Part shown: positions 34,406 to 43,800 of the stretch, piece after piece
How positions within the stretch are numbered: position 1 is the first letter of the stretch
How the letters are laid out: every line of letters begins with the position of its first letter
Assembly (NCBI RefSeq): GCF_020829495.1
Contig: NZ_JAIVFQ010000018.1
Span: 1-64,000, forward strand
Reading direction: 5' to 3'
DNA from: Nostoc favosum CHAB5714
Lineage (GTDB): Bacteria > Cyanobacteriota > Cyanobacteriia > Cyanobacteriales > Nostocaceae
DNA: 64,000 bases
Position numbers and translations under genes: made by a program
The notes under the pieces: model-generated
The model's input: only the letters and a program-made list of their open reading frames with translations
Database searches by the model: none
What the model was told of the DNA's origin: nothing

Positions 34406-35016
34406 ATAGACCTCCGATTTCATTGGTAATTGGTCTTTACGGTTTCGGGTTTCCAGATGCTGGATTGTCAAAAATGACTAATCCCTCAACTATGTTTAGC
34501 GACTTGTGAATTTTAAATTTATTAAAGGTTTTCACCCCTTATTTATGTTTATAGCAAAACATTTTGAGGAACTTGTGAAGAAAACATTTATCTTTGACTA
34601 TCAGGGAGCATCCCGTTTTGGAAGAAACATCTTTAGACCCTCACCCTAAATTCCTCTCTCAAAGTTGGGAAAGGGGCTAGGGATGAGGACGAATAGGTGT
34701 TTTCAGTCAATTCGCTCTACTACTTGACAATCGTACTTGAGGAATCAGGGGTATCCATTAGTGTCAAGTAATTAGACTTTAACAGTTTATCGCGATCGCA
34801 TAGATTGACCTCTCCCCCAACCCCTCTCCGTTGGCGTCAGCCTGCCGTTAGGCAAGCGGAGAGGGGAGCCAGATTTCTCCCCCAACGCTAGTAGGGAAGG
34901 GGGTTGGGGGGTTAGGTCTGTGTGCGAAGTGCGAAGGTGCGATCGCGCTGATAGAATGATCAATTGGTGAAAACATAGTAAATCACAACGCTGCATTTTG
35001 AATTAATTCATACAAC
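34406..35016. other. intergenic region with repeats
   Basis: About 610 bp. At 34800-34920 there is an inverted repeat built from CTCTCCCCCAACCCCTC and GGGGAGCCAGA/GGGGGTTGGGGG arms, a common dispersed type in this window. The left part should hold the usp promoter. No gene was recognised. Confidence 0.55.
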
Positions 35017-35463
35017 TTAATAAGTATTCTTTAACGTTTCTTCTAATGTAAATGGAGATTCTTTAGGAAAGAAATTTAATTTAATCCCTGTTTCATCAGA
35101 TGCTTTGAGACGAGCTTTTCGATAACAATCTTCAAATACTTCTGCAAGTAGAGGTTGCAAACTGGGACTATCTTCTAATAATGTTTCAATACAGATACGC
35201 TGTTCAGAAATGGTACTGCGCCAACTTTCACTACGTTTTTCTAGTTGGTATTGCCATTTCAGTAAGTGCATCAATAGTACAATTAATCGATTTTTTAATT
35301 CGCGTTTTTCACTTCTCCCCATGCTTTCAATTTCTTCAATTAAATTAGGTATATCTATTTCATTAAAATTATTTTCTTTTAACTGCTGGGCAATTGTTTG
35401 TGTCCACAAGTAAAAGTCTTGTTCATAAAGGTTTTTTTCATTTATAAAAGATGGACTAGTCAT
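35017..35463 (-). CDS. DUF29 family protein
   Basis: 148 aa. It has the standard DUF29 core: LYEQDFYLWTQTIAQQLKEN, DIPNLIEEIESMGRSEKREL, LLMHLLKWQYQLEKRSESW. The family is widespread in cyanobacteria, often multi-copy and associated with accessory regions. It is an all-helical cytosolic protein of unknown function. It lies downstream of acnB on the same strand, with a terminator between. Confidence 0.9.
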   Translation of the reverse strand: MTSPSFINEKNLYEQDFYLWTQTIAQQLKENNFNEIDIPNLIEEIESMGRSEKRELKNRLIVLLMHLLKWQYQLEKRSESWRSTISEQRICIETLLEDSPSLQPLLAEVFEDCYRKARLKASDETGIKLNFFPKESPFTLEETLKNTY

Positions 35464-35488
35464 GAATATTCCTCTTGGAAACGCTAAA

Positions 35489-35517
35489 AATTAGGTGGGC
35501 ATAACACCCACCTAATT
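35489..35517 (-). terminator. terminator downstream of acnB
   Basis: An 11-bp perfect stem (AATTAGGTGGG and its inverse) around a 7-nt loop is followed on the minus strand by TTTTTAG. It lies right after the acnB stop codon and before the DUF29 gene. Confidence 0.85.
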
Positions 35518-35520
35518 AAA

Positions 35521-38151
35521 CTATACTAACAAAGCCTGCTCCTCTTTAGAAATCACTCGCCCTTCATCCTCAAAACCGGCAATTTGATCGAAGTTCAAAT
35601 ACCGATACAAATCATCTGCAAAAGGATGAATTCGACTCGCCACAATATCCAAATATTCCTGCACTGTCGGAAGCCGTCCCAGCAGGGCGCAAACTGCGGC
35701 TAATTCTGCTGAACCAAGATACACTCGGGCATCTTTACCCATGCGATTATTGAAGTTGCGGGTAGAGGTAGAAAACACTGTTGTTCCATCAGCAACTCGC
35801 GCCTGATTACCCATGCACAAACTGCATCCCGGCATTTCTGTTCTAGCACCCGCAGCCCCAAAAACGCTGTATACACCTTCTTCTTTTAATTGGTGTTCAT
35901 CCATGCGCGTTGGTGGTGCTATCCACAGGCGAGTTTTCACTTCACCGGCACCTTCCAAAACTTTGGCTGTTGCGCGATAATGACCAATATTCGTCATACA
36001 AGAACCGACGAATACTTCTTGCACTGGATCATTAGCAACTTCCGATAATAATTTCACATTATCGGGGTCATTGGGAGCGGCAACAATTGGTTCTTTAATT
36101 TCGTTCAAATCAATTTCAATTATTTCGGCATACTCCGCATCGGCATCGCCTTCTAATAACACGGGATTTGCTAACCATTCTTCCATTTTTGCCACACGAC
36201 GCAGCATGGTACGCGGATCGTGATAGCCCCGTGCTATCATATTTTTCAGTAGCGCTACGTTAGAACGCAGATATTCAGAAATTGTCTCTACACTCAGCTT
36301 AATTGTGCATCCGGCACAAGAACGTTCGGCGCTAGCATCGGTGAGTTCAAAGGCTTGTTCAACTTTTAAATCTGGCAAACCTTCTATTTCCAGAATTCGC
36401 CCGGAGAAAACATTTTTCTTATTCTGCTTCTCTGCTGTCAACAAACCTTTTTGAATTGCTACGTAGGGAATGGCATTCACGACATCCCGCAGGGTGATAC
36501 CTGGTTGCAATTCACCTTTAAATCTTACCAATACTGACTCTGGCATATCTAAAGGCATGACACCCAAGGCGGCTGCAAAAGCTACCAATCCAGAACCGGC
36601 GGGGAAGGAAATACCCAAGGGGAAGCGGGTGTGAGAGTCGCCGCCAGTTCCCACGGTGTCGGGTAGCAGCATCCGGTTTAACCAAGAGTGGATGATACCA
36701 TCACCGGGACGGAGGGCAACTCCACCACGAGATGCAAAGAAGTCGGGGAGTTCGTGATGAGTTTGGATGTCTACTGGTTTGGGATAAGCAGCAGTATGGC
36801 AGAAACTTTGTATCACTAAGTCTGCACTGAAACCAAGACAGGCGAGTTCTTTCAATTCGTCGCGGGTCATGGGGCCTGTGGTATCTTGAGAACCAACGGT
36901 GGTGATGATGGGTTCGCAAGATGTGCCGGGACGCACACCAGGTAATCCGCAAGCTTTACCTACCATTTTCTGTGCTAGGCTGTAGCCTTTGCCTGTATCA
37001 AAGGCTTGCTGGGGACGGGTGAAAACTGTGCTGGGTTCTAAACCAAGTGCAAGACGAGTTTTATCGGTGAGGGTACGTCCGATAAGTAGGGGGATGCGTC
37101 CACCTGCGCGAACTTCATCGAGGATGGTGTCAGGTTTGAGGGCGAAGGTGGAAATGACTTCGCCAGCAACGTTTGTGATTTCGCCTTTGTAGGGATGGAT
37201 GGTAATTACCATGCCGGTTTCTAGTTTGGTGACATCGCACTGAATAGGCAAAGCACCGGCATCTTCTGCTGTGTTAAAGAAGATTGGCGCGATCGCACCA
37301 CCTAAAACATAACCCCCAGCGCGTTTGTTTGGCACAAAAGGTATATCATTTCCCATGTGCCACAACACCGAGTTGATGGCAGATTTACGCGAGGAACCTG
37401 TACCAACTACATCCCCCACGTAAGCTACAGGATGCCCTTTTTTCTTCAGTTCGGCAATGGTTTTCAAGCTTCCCGGTTGCCGTGACTCTAACATCACTAA
37501 GGCGTGTAAGGGAATATCTGGGCGAGTTGTGGCGCTTTGGGCGGGTGATAAATCGTCGGTATTGGTTTCGCCAGGAACTTTAAAAACGGTGACAGTAATC
37601 GCTTCTGGGACTGTGGGGCGAAGGGTAAACCATTCAGCTTCCGCCCAAGAGTCTATCACCCGTTTGGCGAAAGGATTGGTTTTAGACAACTCTAAAACAT
37701 CGTGGTAAGCGTCATATACCAAGAGGATTTTGCTTAAGGCGTTGGCGGCATAAGCGGCGATGGGTTCCTTTCCTTGTCCACCCATCACTAGAGGTGTTTC
37801 GGATGAGTCTGAGACGGATACGGTGGGCCATTGCAGCAAATCGATTAAAGATTGCACATTGTAACCACCTATCATTGTGCCCAGCAATTGCACCGCTTCT
37901 ATGCGCGAAACCAAGGGACTAATGATTTCCTTTTTGGCAATGGCGGTGAGAAATCCAGCTTTGACATAAGCTGCTGGATCAACACCAGGAGAAACGCGAT
38001 CGCGCAATAGATGTAATAATATCTCCTCTTGACCCTTTGGCGGATTTTTCAGTAATTCACATAATTCTGAGGTTTGCTTCGCATCCAATGGTAAAGGGGG
38101 AATACCGAGTGCTGCTCTTTGGGCAACGTGTTTACGATATGATTCCAGCAT
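35521..38151 (-). CDS. acnB: aconitate hydratase 2 / 2-methylisocitrate dehydratase
   Basis: 876 aa from the ATG at 38151 ([20 protein letters not shown], the standard AcnB start); an ATG five codons upstream is possible. It interconverts citrate and isocitrate in the TCA pathway using a [4Fe-4S] cluster. The cluster ligands are in AGCTIKLS and [12 protein letters not shown]. The N-terminal HEAT-like domain and the swivelling domain precede the catalytic ones, as in AcnB and not AcnA. The gene is complete and is followed by a good terminator. Confidence 0.96.
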   Translation of the reverse strand: MLESYRKHVAQRAALGIPPLPLDAKQTSELCELLKNPPKGQEEILLHLLRDRVSPGVDPAAYVKAGFLTAIAKKEIISPLVSRIEAVQLLGTMIGGYNVQSLIDLLQWPTVSVSDSSETPLVMGGQGKEPIAAYAANALSKILLVYDAYHDVLELSKTNPFAKRVIDSWAEAEWFTLRPTVPEAITVTVFKVPGETNTDDLSPAQSATTRPDIPLHALVMLESRQPGSLKTIAELKKKGHPVAYVGDVVGTGSSRKSAINSVLWHMGNDIPFVPNKRAGGYVLGGAIAPIFFNTAEDAGALPIQCDVTKLETGMVITIHPYKGEITNVAGEVISTFALKPDTILDEVRAGGRIPLLIGRTLTDKTRLALGLEPSTVFTRPQQAFDTGKGYSLAQKMVGKACGLPGVRPGTSCEPIITTVGSQDTTGPMTRDELKELACLGFSADLVIQSFCHTAAYPKPVDIQTHHELPDFFASRGGVALRPGDGIIHSWLNRMLLPDTVGTGGDSHTRFPLGISFPAGSGLVAFAAALGVMPLDMPESVLVRFKGELQPGITLRDVVNAIPYVAIQKGLLTAEKQNKKNVFSGRILEIEGLPDLKVEQAFELTDASAERSCAGCTIKLSVETISEYLRSNVALLKNMIARGYHDPRTMLRRVAKMEEWLANPVLLEGDADAEYAEIIEIDLNEIKEPIVAAPNDPDNVKLLSEVANDPVQEVFVGSCMTNIGHYRATAKVLEGAGEVKTRLWIAPPTRMDEHQLKEEGVYSVFGAAGARTEMPGCSLCMGNQARVADGTTVFSTSTRNFNNRMGKDARVYLGSAELAAVCALLGRLPTVQEYLDIVASRIHPFADDLYRYLNFDQIAGFEDEGRVISKEEQALLV

Positions 38152-38469
38152 TTTTATCTTCTCCATTGGGATTTTCTCCCTTCAATTATGAAATATTTTT
38201 AGGCAATACTTGGCTATAAAAGTTTAGCTTAATTTTATTACTGCAAGCCTTACTGGTAATCGGTTATTATCAAGTTTTTTTATACTGAAGGTATAGTTTG
38301 AAAAGTATTAGGCGAATAGAATTTGCTACTACACAAACAAAGTCCACCTCCGTGGACTAAGAGGAAATCAAGGATTTTTAACCCAGGTCGGTGGGTTTTG
38401 TATTTCGACTCCGCTCAACACAAGTCTGTATAGCCGCGACTTTTAGTCGCCAGGTGTAGTAATAATGAA
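38152..38469. other. intergenic region with nested hairpins
   Basis: About 320 bp. At 38323-38464 an element with TACTACAC and GTGTAGTA ends encloses three hairpins: AGTCCACCTCCGTGGACT, AACCCAGGTCGGTGGGTT and GCGACTTTTAGTCGC. It also holds TTCGACTCCGCTCAACACAA, related to the repeat inside hpt. The acnB promoter lies in the left part. Confidence 0.65.
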
Positions 38470-39366
38470 TTAGATTGATTGTTGGTTTAACCAAGTTTCT
38501 AAATCAGCGACGTTAGAAAAGTCTAGTAATGCTTCTCCTAAATTCTCTAATTGTTCGAGCGATAAACCTTGAATTCGCTCGATTAATGATGGATCAATCT
38601 CACCAATACGGCGATTGAGTTGACGTGTAATTAAACGTTGTTCTCCTTGTTTATTTCCTTCTTGTATAGCTTGTTCTCTGTTTCTTTGATAAAGTGGCTC
38701 TAATCGCATAATTAACTCCCTATCATCTGCTTCTAATTCTTGGTTTACTCTCAAGTTTTCGCGTAAGTTATAAACTAATTCGAGAGTTGCTTTCTGGTAT
38801 GGATAATCTAATGGTAACGCTTGCAACTCGACAATTGCTTGTGACTGCACATTTCCCCTCCCTAAAAGCCTTAACCATAATGTCTCTGGTGTTTGCGGTA
38901 ATTGGTGTATCCCCACAATTGCTGTCCGCAATGCATCTGGCAGAAAATGTACTCCCGATAACCAACCTGCTTTTTGCATAGTTCCAAAGCTAGACAATCT
39001 AGTTTCAGATACCGTTGGAGTAAGAACCCACAATTTGGGAATTTCTGAGTCCTGAAGTTTGGTTTTATTGGTTTTAGCTTCTCGTCGTAGGAGAGCCTTG
39101 ACTTCTAATAATTTTAGAATGCAGTCGCATATTTCATCGGTAGAAGCTGGATTGCGGTATGGTTCTATAATTGCAGGATGTTCCGCAAATCTTCCTAGCA
39201 AACCCAGTATTTGTATATTAGAGCTTTGCTGTTTGGCAGGAGTGAATAAAACATCTATTTCTTTAATCTCTCCTGATACTTTTTCTGATGCCTTGACTTC
39301 TCCGTAATCTTTTAGTAGTTCTTCTAGATAGTCTTTGGCAAATTTATCATGTATAAAACGGGTCAT
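38470..39366 (-). CDS. DUF4351-containing Rpn/PD-(D/E)XK nuclease-like protein
   Basis: 298 aa. The N-terminal part (TRFIHDKFAKDYLEELLKDY, EIKEIDVLFTP, CDCILKLLEVKALLRREAKT) resembles the cyanobacterial Rpn/transposase-like nuclease families. The C-terminus is DUF4351 (RQLNRRIGEIDPSLIERIQG, LENLGEALLDFSNVADLETW). Such genes are numerous in filamentous cyanobacteria and appear to be mobile. Catalytic residues could not be assigned with certainty. It is a single gene. Confidence 0.8.
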   Translation of the reverse strand: MTRFIHDKFAKDYLEELLKDYGEVKASEKVSGEIKEIDVLFTPAKQQSSNIQILGLLGRFAEHPAIIEPYRNPASTDEICDCILKLLEVKALLRREAKTNKTKLQDSEIPKLWVLTPTVSETRLSSFGTMQKAGWLSGVHFLPDALRTAIVGIHQLPQTPETLWLRLLGRGNVQSQAIVELQALPLDYPYQKATLELVYNLRENLRVNQELEADDRELIMRLEPLYQRNREQAIQEGNKQGEQRLITRQLNRRIGEIDPSLIERIQGLSLEQLENLGEALLDFSNVADLETWLNQQSI

Positions 39367-39730
39367 TTGATCTGAAAATTGCGGAATTCCTGGATGAATA
39401 CAAATTTTTATTATACAGCGTACTTCAGGTAATTGAAGTACACGGGTAGGGGCACAACATTGTTGTGCCCTTACGAGAATCTATACCTCAACCAAGTTGC
39501 GATCTGCTGTATCTGTAATGTCATATTTGGCTAATTAACTTTAATTTTTCATGCCTTTGCCCAAAACCCAATTTATACCAATTTCAATCATGTTTGGGAC
39601 ACATAAATTATTTTTATGGGCACGGCACCAGTTAGATAAAATAATTACAAAAAGATTGTGGATGCCGTGCCCTAACTATCTCTTGCTGATAACGTAAAAG
39701 GTGGGGTTACTCAAGTTCTAAGGGTTTACT
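39367..39730. other. intergenic region with GGGCAC hairpins
   Basis: About 360 bp. It includes the GGGCAC hairpin at 39450-39470. At 39618-39673 a split version has the arms GGGCACGGCA and TGCCGTGCCC separated by 36 bp. The rest is AT-rich, with no gene. Confidence 0.6.
39450..39470. repeat. GGGCAC hairpin, AACATTGTT variant
   Basis: GGGCACAACATTGTTGTGCC followed by C. It has the same sequence as the copy at 33803. Confidence 0.9.
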
Positions 39731-40156
39731 TTACTCGCTTAAACTTTTGCCTAACGGTACTAGGGTGGTTATTGCATTTTCATCTGATGTTTTATCTGTG
39801 TTAGCTTTCAAGCGTGTCAATCTGCTTTTACGGATACGTTCGCTGTCTCGAACGCCACCTGCAAGTTCATATTCATTGCTGTTTTTGCCGTACTTGAAAC
39901 CAACCCCCATCAGCATTTTGTCTGAAACCTGACTCAAGGTTTTTTCCATCTCATCCAGCTTTTTTCTAGAAGAGTCAATCATAGCTATAGCAGCATTATA
40001 ATCATCAAGCATATTGTGAAAATTGTCTATTAATTGAGTCAGGTTTTGCAAGTTGTAAGTATCATCAAAATTGATATTTGGATCGATAGCTTTCAGCCCA
40101 GCAACTCTAAACTCAGCTTTTTCTAGAATCCGGGAACTACGTTGTTTTCGAGTCAT
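39731..40156 (-). CDS. hypothetical protein with coiled coil
   Basis: 141 aa. Its middle (LIDNFHNMLDDYNAAIAMID, KKLDEMEKTLSQVSDKML) is strongly helical with a coiled-coil pattern. The ends are basic (TRKQRSSRILEKAEFRVAG) and polar. There is no membrane segment and no family I recognise. The segment FKYGKNSNEYELAGGVRDSE followed by RIRKSRL is seen in uncharacterised cyanobacterial proteins. A role is not suggested by neighbours. Confidence 0.7.
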   Translation of the reverse strand: MTRKQRSSRILEKAEFRVAGLKAIDPNINFDDTYNLQNLTQLIDNFHNMLDDYNAAIAMIDSSRKKLDEMEKTLSQVSDKMLMGVGFKYGKNSNEYELAGGVRDSERIRKSRLTRLKANTDKTSDENAITTLVPLGKSLSE

Positions 40157-40334
40157 AATTTTACACCTTTAAAAGCTTTACAGAGCTATTGTGTCTCAAT
40201 TAACCTGGATTCTGGTTCAGCAAAAAGCGCATTTTTTTAGTAAAAGTTTTTATTTATGCCCGTAATTTCTCGGAATTTAATCATCAAAGGTTGATTTTCA
40301 GCAAAATAATATTATGTTTAAGCAATAGACAATA

Positions 40335-40355
40335 GGGCACAGCATTGCTGTGCCC
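40335..40355. repeat. GGGCAC hairpin, AGCATTGCT variant
   Basis: GGGCACAGCATTGCTGTGCC followed by C. Relative to the copies at 33803 and 39450, both arms changed together (AA/TT to AG/CT). Confidence 0.9.
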
Positions 40356-40388
40356 CTACAAATGGTCTGTATTCCAAGCGATCGCTTT

Positions 40389-40563
40389 AACTTTAAGCCT
40401 TAATGTTGTAACCTTAAGGCAAAATGTTCTAGCTCTAAGGCAAAATGTTGTAACCTTAAGGCAAAATGTTATAACCTGAAGTCTTAATGTTATCACCTTA
40501 AGGCAAAATGTTCTAGCTCTAAGGCTTAATGCTGTAACCTTAAGAGTCAACATTGTAACATTG
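40389..40563. repeat. 21-bp tandem repeat array C
   Basis: About eight copies of GTTGTAACCTTAAGGCAAAA plus T, with alternating variants (GTTCTAGCTCTAAGGCAAAA plus T). Many units contain the palindrome CCTTAAGG. It has the same period as arrays A and B but unrelated sequence. The minus-strand frame through it is a by-product of the 21-bp period. Confidence 0.93.
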
Positions 40564-40777
40564 ATGACCAAAGTTTGTTGGTGAGTGCAATCATCGCTAC
40601 ATAAGCTATTACGCTTTTAAATTACATAGTCACTTCCTAAGTTCCTTGACCTCTGACGGTTAACTGTCAACTGTCAACAGTCAACAACCAACACGAAAAG
40701 ATGTGCAAGTTAAATGCGCGACAGCTTAGTGTATATTGTTGATTTACAGCGATCGCAGAGCTTAAAAAGATTCCAAT

Positions 40778-40924
40778 ATGGAAGCTTCACCAAAGGAGAT
40801 CAGGAGTTATTTAAGCGTTAATGGTATAAATCCTTTCTTTGAGTGGTTTGACTCTTTGCGCATCGCATTCAATCCAGTCTGTGATACATTAACAGAGATA
40901 CTGCCAAAAATCTCAATAGTATGA
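40778..40924 (+). pseudogene. RelE/HigB-type toxin, N-terminal stub
   Basis: 48 codons. The first 28 residues (EASPKEIRSYLSVNGINPFF followed by EWFDSLR) match the N-terminus of phage-derived Gp49/HigB-type killer proteins, which are normally about 100-110 aa. After that the frame enters unrelated sequence (IAFNPVCDTLTEILPKIS) and stops with TGA overlapping the DUF433 start by 4 bp. The catalytic C-terminal part is missing, so it is a truncated toxin gene fused to the leader of the next module. Confidence 0.7.
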
Positions 40925-41214
40925 CAACTACTACAAACTCTCGCTATGTTAACCGACAGCCTGATATTTTATCAGGTGAACCGATTATTAAGGGAACTAG
41001 AACCCCTGTGAGAGCAATTGTTGAAAATTGGCGTTTAGGTATTAGACCAGAAGAAATCCCGCTACACTTACCTCATTTAACCTTAGCGCAAGTCTTTGAT
41101 GCTTTGAGTTTTTACTTAGATAATCAAGCAGAAATTAATGAATATATCGAGCGGAATCATGTCCCTGATGAATTAGTCCATCCAGCTATTAAAGCTAGAT
41201 TAAATCAAAAATGA
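40921..41214 (+). CDS. DUF433 antitoxin
   Basis: 97 aa. The DUF433 domain covers nearly the whole protein: RQPDILSGEPIIKGTRTPVR, AIVENWRLGIRPEEIPLHLP, LTLAQVFDALSFYLDNQAEI. The tail is IERNHVPDELVHPAIKARLN. It is coupled to the following PIN-like gene by a 4-bp overlap (ATGA), forming a type II toxin-antitoxin module. It is a more typical DUF433 than the one at 20657. Confidence 0.9.
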   Translation: MTTTTNSRYVNRQPDILSGEPIIKGTRTPVRAIVENWRLGIRPEEIPLHLPHLTLAQVFDALSFYLDNQAEINEYIERNHVPDELVHPAIKARLNQK

Positions 41215-41555
41215 CGATTTTTGCTCAAGTTTATATTGATGAAGATGTGGATGTTCTTGTAGCTACTTTACTTTTAGCAAGAGGTTTTGATGCAACGACA
41301 GTACGAGAACAGCAAATGTTAGGAGAACCAGATCAAACACAACTAGCTTTTGCTGTATCCATTGGGCATTGTATTTTAACTCATAACCGACTTGATTTTG
41401 AGGAATTACACACAAACTATCTAGTTAATAGTCAACCTCATGCAGGTATTTTGATTGCTAAACGTAGAAGTTCTTATGAAATTGCCGAAAGGGTTGCTAT
41501 TCTTCTTGATACTTTGACCGCAGACGAAATTGCTAATCAATTATTGTATATTTAG
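41211..41555 (+). CDS. DUF5615 PIN-like toxin
   Basis: 114 aa. VYIDEDVDVLVATLLLARGF supplies the N-terminal acidic residues, followed by TTVREQQMLGEPDQTQLAFA and ILTHNRLDFEELH. The spacing fits DUF5615 PIN-like nucleases that pair with DUF433. It is predicted to be an RNase toxin neutralised by the upstream product. It appears intact. Confidence 0.88.
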   Translation: MTIFAQVYIDEDVDVLVATLLLARGFDATTVREQQMLGEPDQTQLAFAVSIGHCILTHNRLDFEELHTNYLVNSQPHAGILIAKRRSSYEIAERVAILLDTLTADEIANQLLYI

Positions 41556-41841
41556 TGCAATAATGCTATAGCTTTTCATGTCTCGCCCGAAACGCAATTT
41601 ACAATCAGATTTTTGCTATCACAGCCCCGTTGGAGAAGTCAAAATTCAAAAATAATAATTGAGTTTTGGTATACTTTATTTGTGTATTGTATAGTAAATA
41701 ATGTTACTAACCTACAAAATGCTCAGAATTGGTTGCTATAATTATCAATCTTTTACCTAAATTTTTATAGTAACATCTGGATATTTTTCACTAATTCAGA
41801 TAAACTAATAAATTTGTCCGTAGCATCACCTTCTTTTGTAT

Positions 41842-42162
41842 ATGCCCAAAACTTACACCGTAGAAATTGATCACCAAGGCAAAATTCATACCTTGCAAGT
41901 TCCTGAAAATGAAACGATCTTATCAGTTGCCGATGCTGCTGGTTTGGAACTGCCGAGTTCTTGTAATGCAGGTGTTTGCACAACTTGTGCCGGTCAAATA
42001 AGCGAGGGAACTGTGGATCAAACTGATGGTATGGGCGTTAGTCCAGATTTGCAAAAGCAAGGTTACGTATTGCTTTGTATTGCCAAACCCCTTTCTGATT
42101 TGAAAATTCAGACGGAAAAAGAAGATGTAGTTTATCAGTTACAATTTGGCAAAGGCAAATAA
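41842..42162 (+). CDS. [2Fe-2S] ferredoxin
   Basis: 106 aa from the ATG at 41842 (MPKTYTVEIDHQGKIHTLQV). The cluster ligands are in LPSSCNAGVCTTCAGQISEG plus the distal YVLLCIAKP, the plant-type spacing C-x4-C-x2-C-xn-C. It is an electron carrier in the cytosol or stroma. It differs from the main photosynthetic ferredoxin and from heterocyst FdxH in the cluster loop (CNAGVC), so it is a minor isoform of unknown partner. It is followed by a small conserved gene. Confidence 0.92.
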   Translation: MPKTYTVEIDHQGKIHTLQVPENETILSVADAAGLELPSSCNAGVCTTCAGQISEGTVDQTDGMGVSPDLQKQGYVLLCIAKPLSDLKIQTEKEDVVYQLQFGKGK

Positions 42163-42309
42163 TCAGCGAACAGTTATCAGTAGATTGGATGATTATTCAT
42201 AACTGAATAACTGTTCACTGAGGTTAACAATTCTGATAAATTACATAAGTATTTCATCGCAGATGAAATCAGCTATTCTAGAAACTACAAATCAACAGGA
42301 TTTACCAAA

Positions 42310-42489
42310 ATGACGACTCATTTTATTACCGCAGAAATTGATTTACAAGAAACTCCCGCAGAATTATTAGAAGTAATTGAAACAGAGTTAAAGAAACAAG
42401 GCGAACCTCTGCGTTGGGCAATTACCTCTGTGGACGTTGACGAACAAAAAGCTACAGTTGAAGCCGTGGTAACTACAGTTAAGAGTTAA
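42310..42489 (+). CDS. small conserved protein
   Basis: 59 aa: MTTHFITAEIDLQETPAELL, EVIETELKKQGEPLRWAITS, VDVDEQKATVEAVVTTVKS. It has an alternating beta-alpha-beta-beta pattern, no signal peptide and no family name that I recognise. The ATG at 42310 is the only sensible start. It lies between the ferredoxin and DUF3326 genes in the same direction. Heptamer repeats (GGAGTTA) begin at its stop codon. Confidence 0.7.
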   Translation: MTTHFITAEIDLQETPAELLEVIETELKKQGEPLRWAITSVDVDEQKATVEAVVTTVKS

Positions 42490-42576
42490 GAGTTAGAAGT
42501 TAGGAGTTAGGAGTTAGTATTTGATGGCTTGTGATTCATAAACTCATCACTCATAACTCAGCACTCATAACTTACA

Positions 42577-43644
42577 ATGAATCGTCCATACACCGCTATT
42601 TTAATTGTACCAACTGGCGTTGGGGCTGCCATTGGGGGTTATGCAGGAGATGCTTTGCCTGTAGCCAAAGTTATAGCACAGGTTTGCGATCGCCTAATTA
42701 CTCACCCCAATGTCCTTAATGGCGCAAGTTTGTATTGGAATCTCGCAAATGCTTTCTATGTTGAAGGTTACGGGCTTGACAAATTTGCGTCTGGGTGCTG
42801 GGGTTTGCGTCCAGTCCGCACTAATAAGGTAGGTTTGCTTTTAGACCAAGCTATTGAGCCAGAGTTACGGCTACGACATATACAAGCAGCAGATGCAGTC
42901 AGAGCAACTCTGGGATTGACCCTAACAGATTATGTAATTACTGATGCACCATTAAATGTAGAATTACGGTCTACAGCATCGGGAGCTAGTTGGGGAACAA
43001 TTGGTAACCCAGATAGTTTATTACGGGCAGCAGAGATATTAATTAAAAAAGCCGGGGCAGAAGCGATCGCAGTTGTTGCCCGTTTCCCCGATGATATAGA
43101 CTCAGAAGCAGTACAAAAATACCGCCAGGGTGAAGGCGTAGATTCTCTCGCGGGTGCAGAAGCCGTAATTAGCCATTTGCTAGTGCGAACCTTTCAAATT
43201 CCTTGCGCCCATTCTCCCGCCCTTTTGAGCGAACCTCCACAACCTGATTTATCTCCCCGTTCCGCCGCCGAAGAATTGGGCTATACCTTTTTGCCGTGCG
43301 TCCTTGTAGGATTAAGTCGTGCCCCACAATTTATAGTAGAGAGAGGAGCAATCGGATCGCAGCAAGAAGATATTTGGGTAGATGAAGTAGATGCTGCGAT
43401 CGTACCTGCAACTGCTTGTGGTAGCAGTGCCTTACTGAGTTTAAGCCAAAGACGATGCCAAATAATTACAGTAGAAGAAAATAAAACTCTTATAAAAGTT
43501 CCTCCCCAACCGTTGGGGATCAAATCTATACAGGTAAACTCATATTTAGAAGCAGTAGGTATATTGGTAGCACACAAAGCAGGTATTAATCCCGACGCTC
43601 TCCGTCCCAAATTATTACCTTTGCAGCCAGTAATTAAAAGTTAG
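42577..43644 (+). CDS. DUF3326 family protein
   Basis: 355 aa. The N-terminus (YTAILIVPTGVGAAIGGYAG, DALPVAKVIAQVCDRLITHP) and the central GASLYWNLANAFYVEGYGLD match DUF3326, a cyanobacteria/plant family of unknown function. The glycine-rich start could bind a nucleotide. It has no membrane segments. The promoter region carries imperfect heptamers (CTCATAA). Confidence 0.85.
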   Translation: MNRPYTAILIVPTGVGAAIGGYAGDALPVAKVIAQVCDRLITHPNVLNGASLYWNLANAFYVEGYGLDKFASGCWGLRPVRTNKVGLLLDQAIEPELRLRHIQAADAVRATLGLTLTDYVITDAPLNVELRSTASGASWGTIGNPDSLLRAAEILIKKAGAEAIAVVARFPDDIDSEAVQKYRQGEGVDSLAGAEAVISHLLVRTFQIPCAHSPALLSEPPQPDLSPRSAAEELGYTFLPCVLVGLSRAPQFIVERGAIGSQQEDIWVDEVDAAIVPATACGSSALLSLSQRRCQIITVEENKTLIKVPPQPLGIKSIQVNSYLEAVGILVAHKAGINPDALRPKLLPLQPVIKS

Positions 43645-43698
43645 GAGTTAGGAGTTAGGAGTTAGGAGTTAGGAGTTAGAAGTTAGAAGTTAGAATTT
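43644..43698. repeat. 7-bp tandem repeat (GGAGTTA / GAAGTTA)
   Basis: About seven copies of GGAGTTA turning into GAAGTTA start right at the DUF3326 stop codon. The same unit occurs near 42500 and 11710-11740. Confidence 0.92.
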
Positions 43699-43800
43699 AT
43701 ACTAATTCCCTGAATTACAGCTACAAACTATTTTCCCCTGCCTCCCCTGCTCCCTATGCCCCATGCCCCATGCCCAATGCCCCCTCTTTCTTAAAAACCC

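Larger units (their letters stand above)
40157..40777. other. intergenic region with hairpin and 21-bp array
   Basis: About 620 bp. It contains the GGGCAC hairpin (40335-40355), array C (40389-40563) and short GTCAACTGTCAAC repeats at 40660-40690. No gene was recognised. Confidence 0.65.

Noticed and set aside
40356-40571. 71-aa minus-strand frame (LKVTTFCL repeats)
   Set aside because: Product of 21-bp array C with no independent coding evidence.
41842-42162. Heterocyst ferredoxin FdxH
   Set aside because: The cluster loop and the N-terminus differ from FdxH, and no nif genes are adjacent; called only a plant-type [2Fe-2S] ferredoxin.
43281-43610. 109-aa minus-strand frame
   Set aside because: Antisense to the well-supported DUF3326 gene, with no family resemblance.
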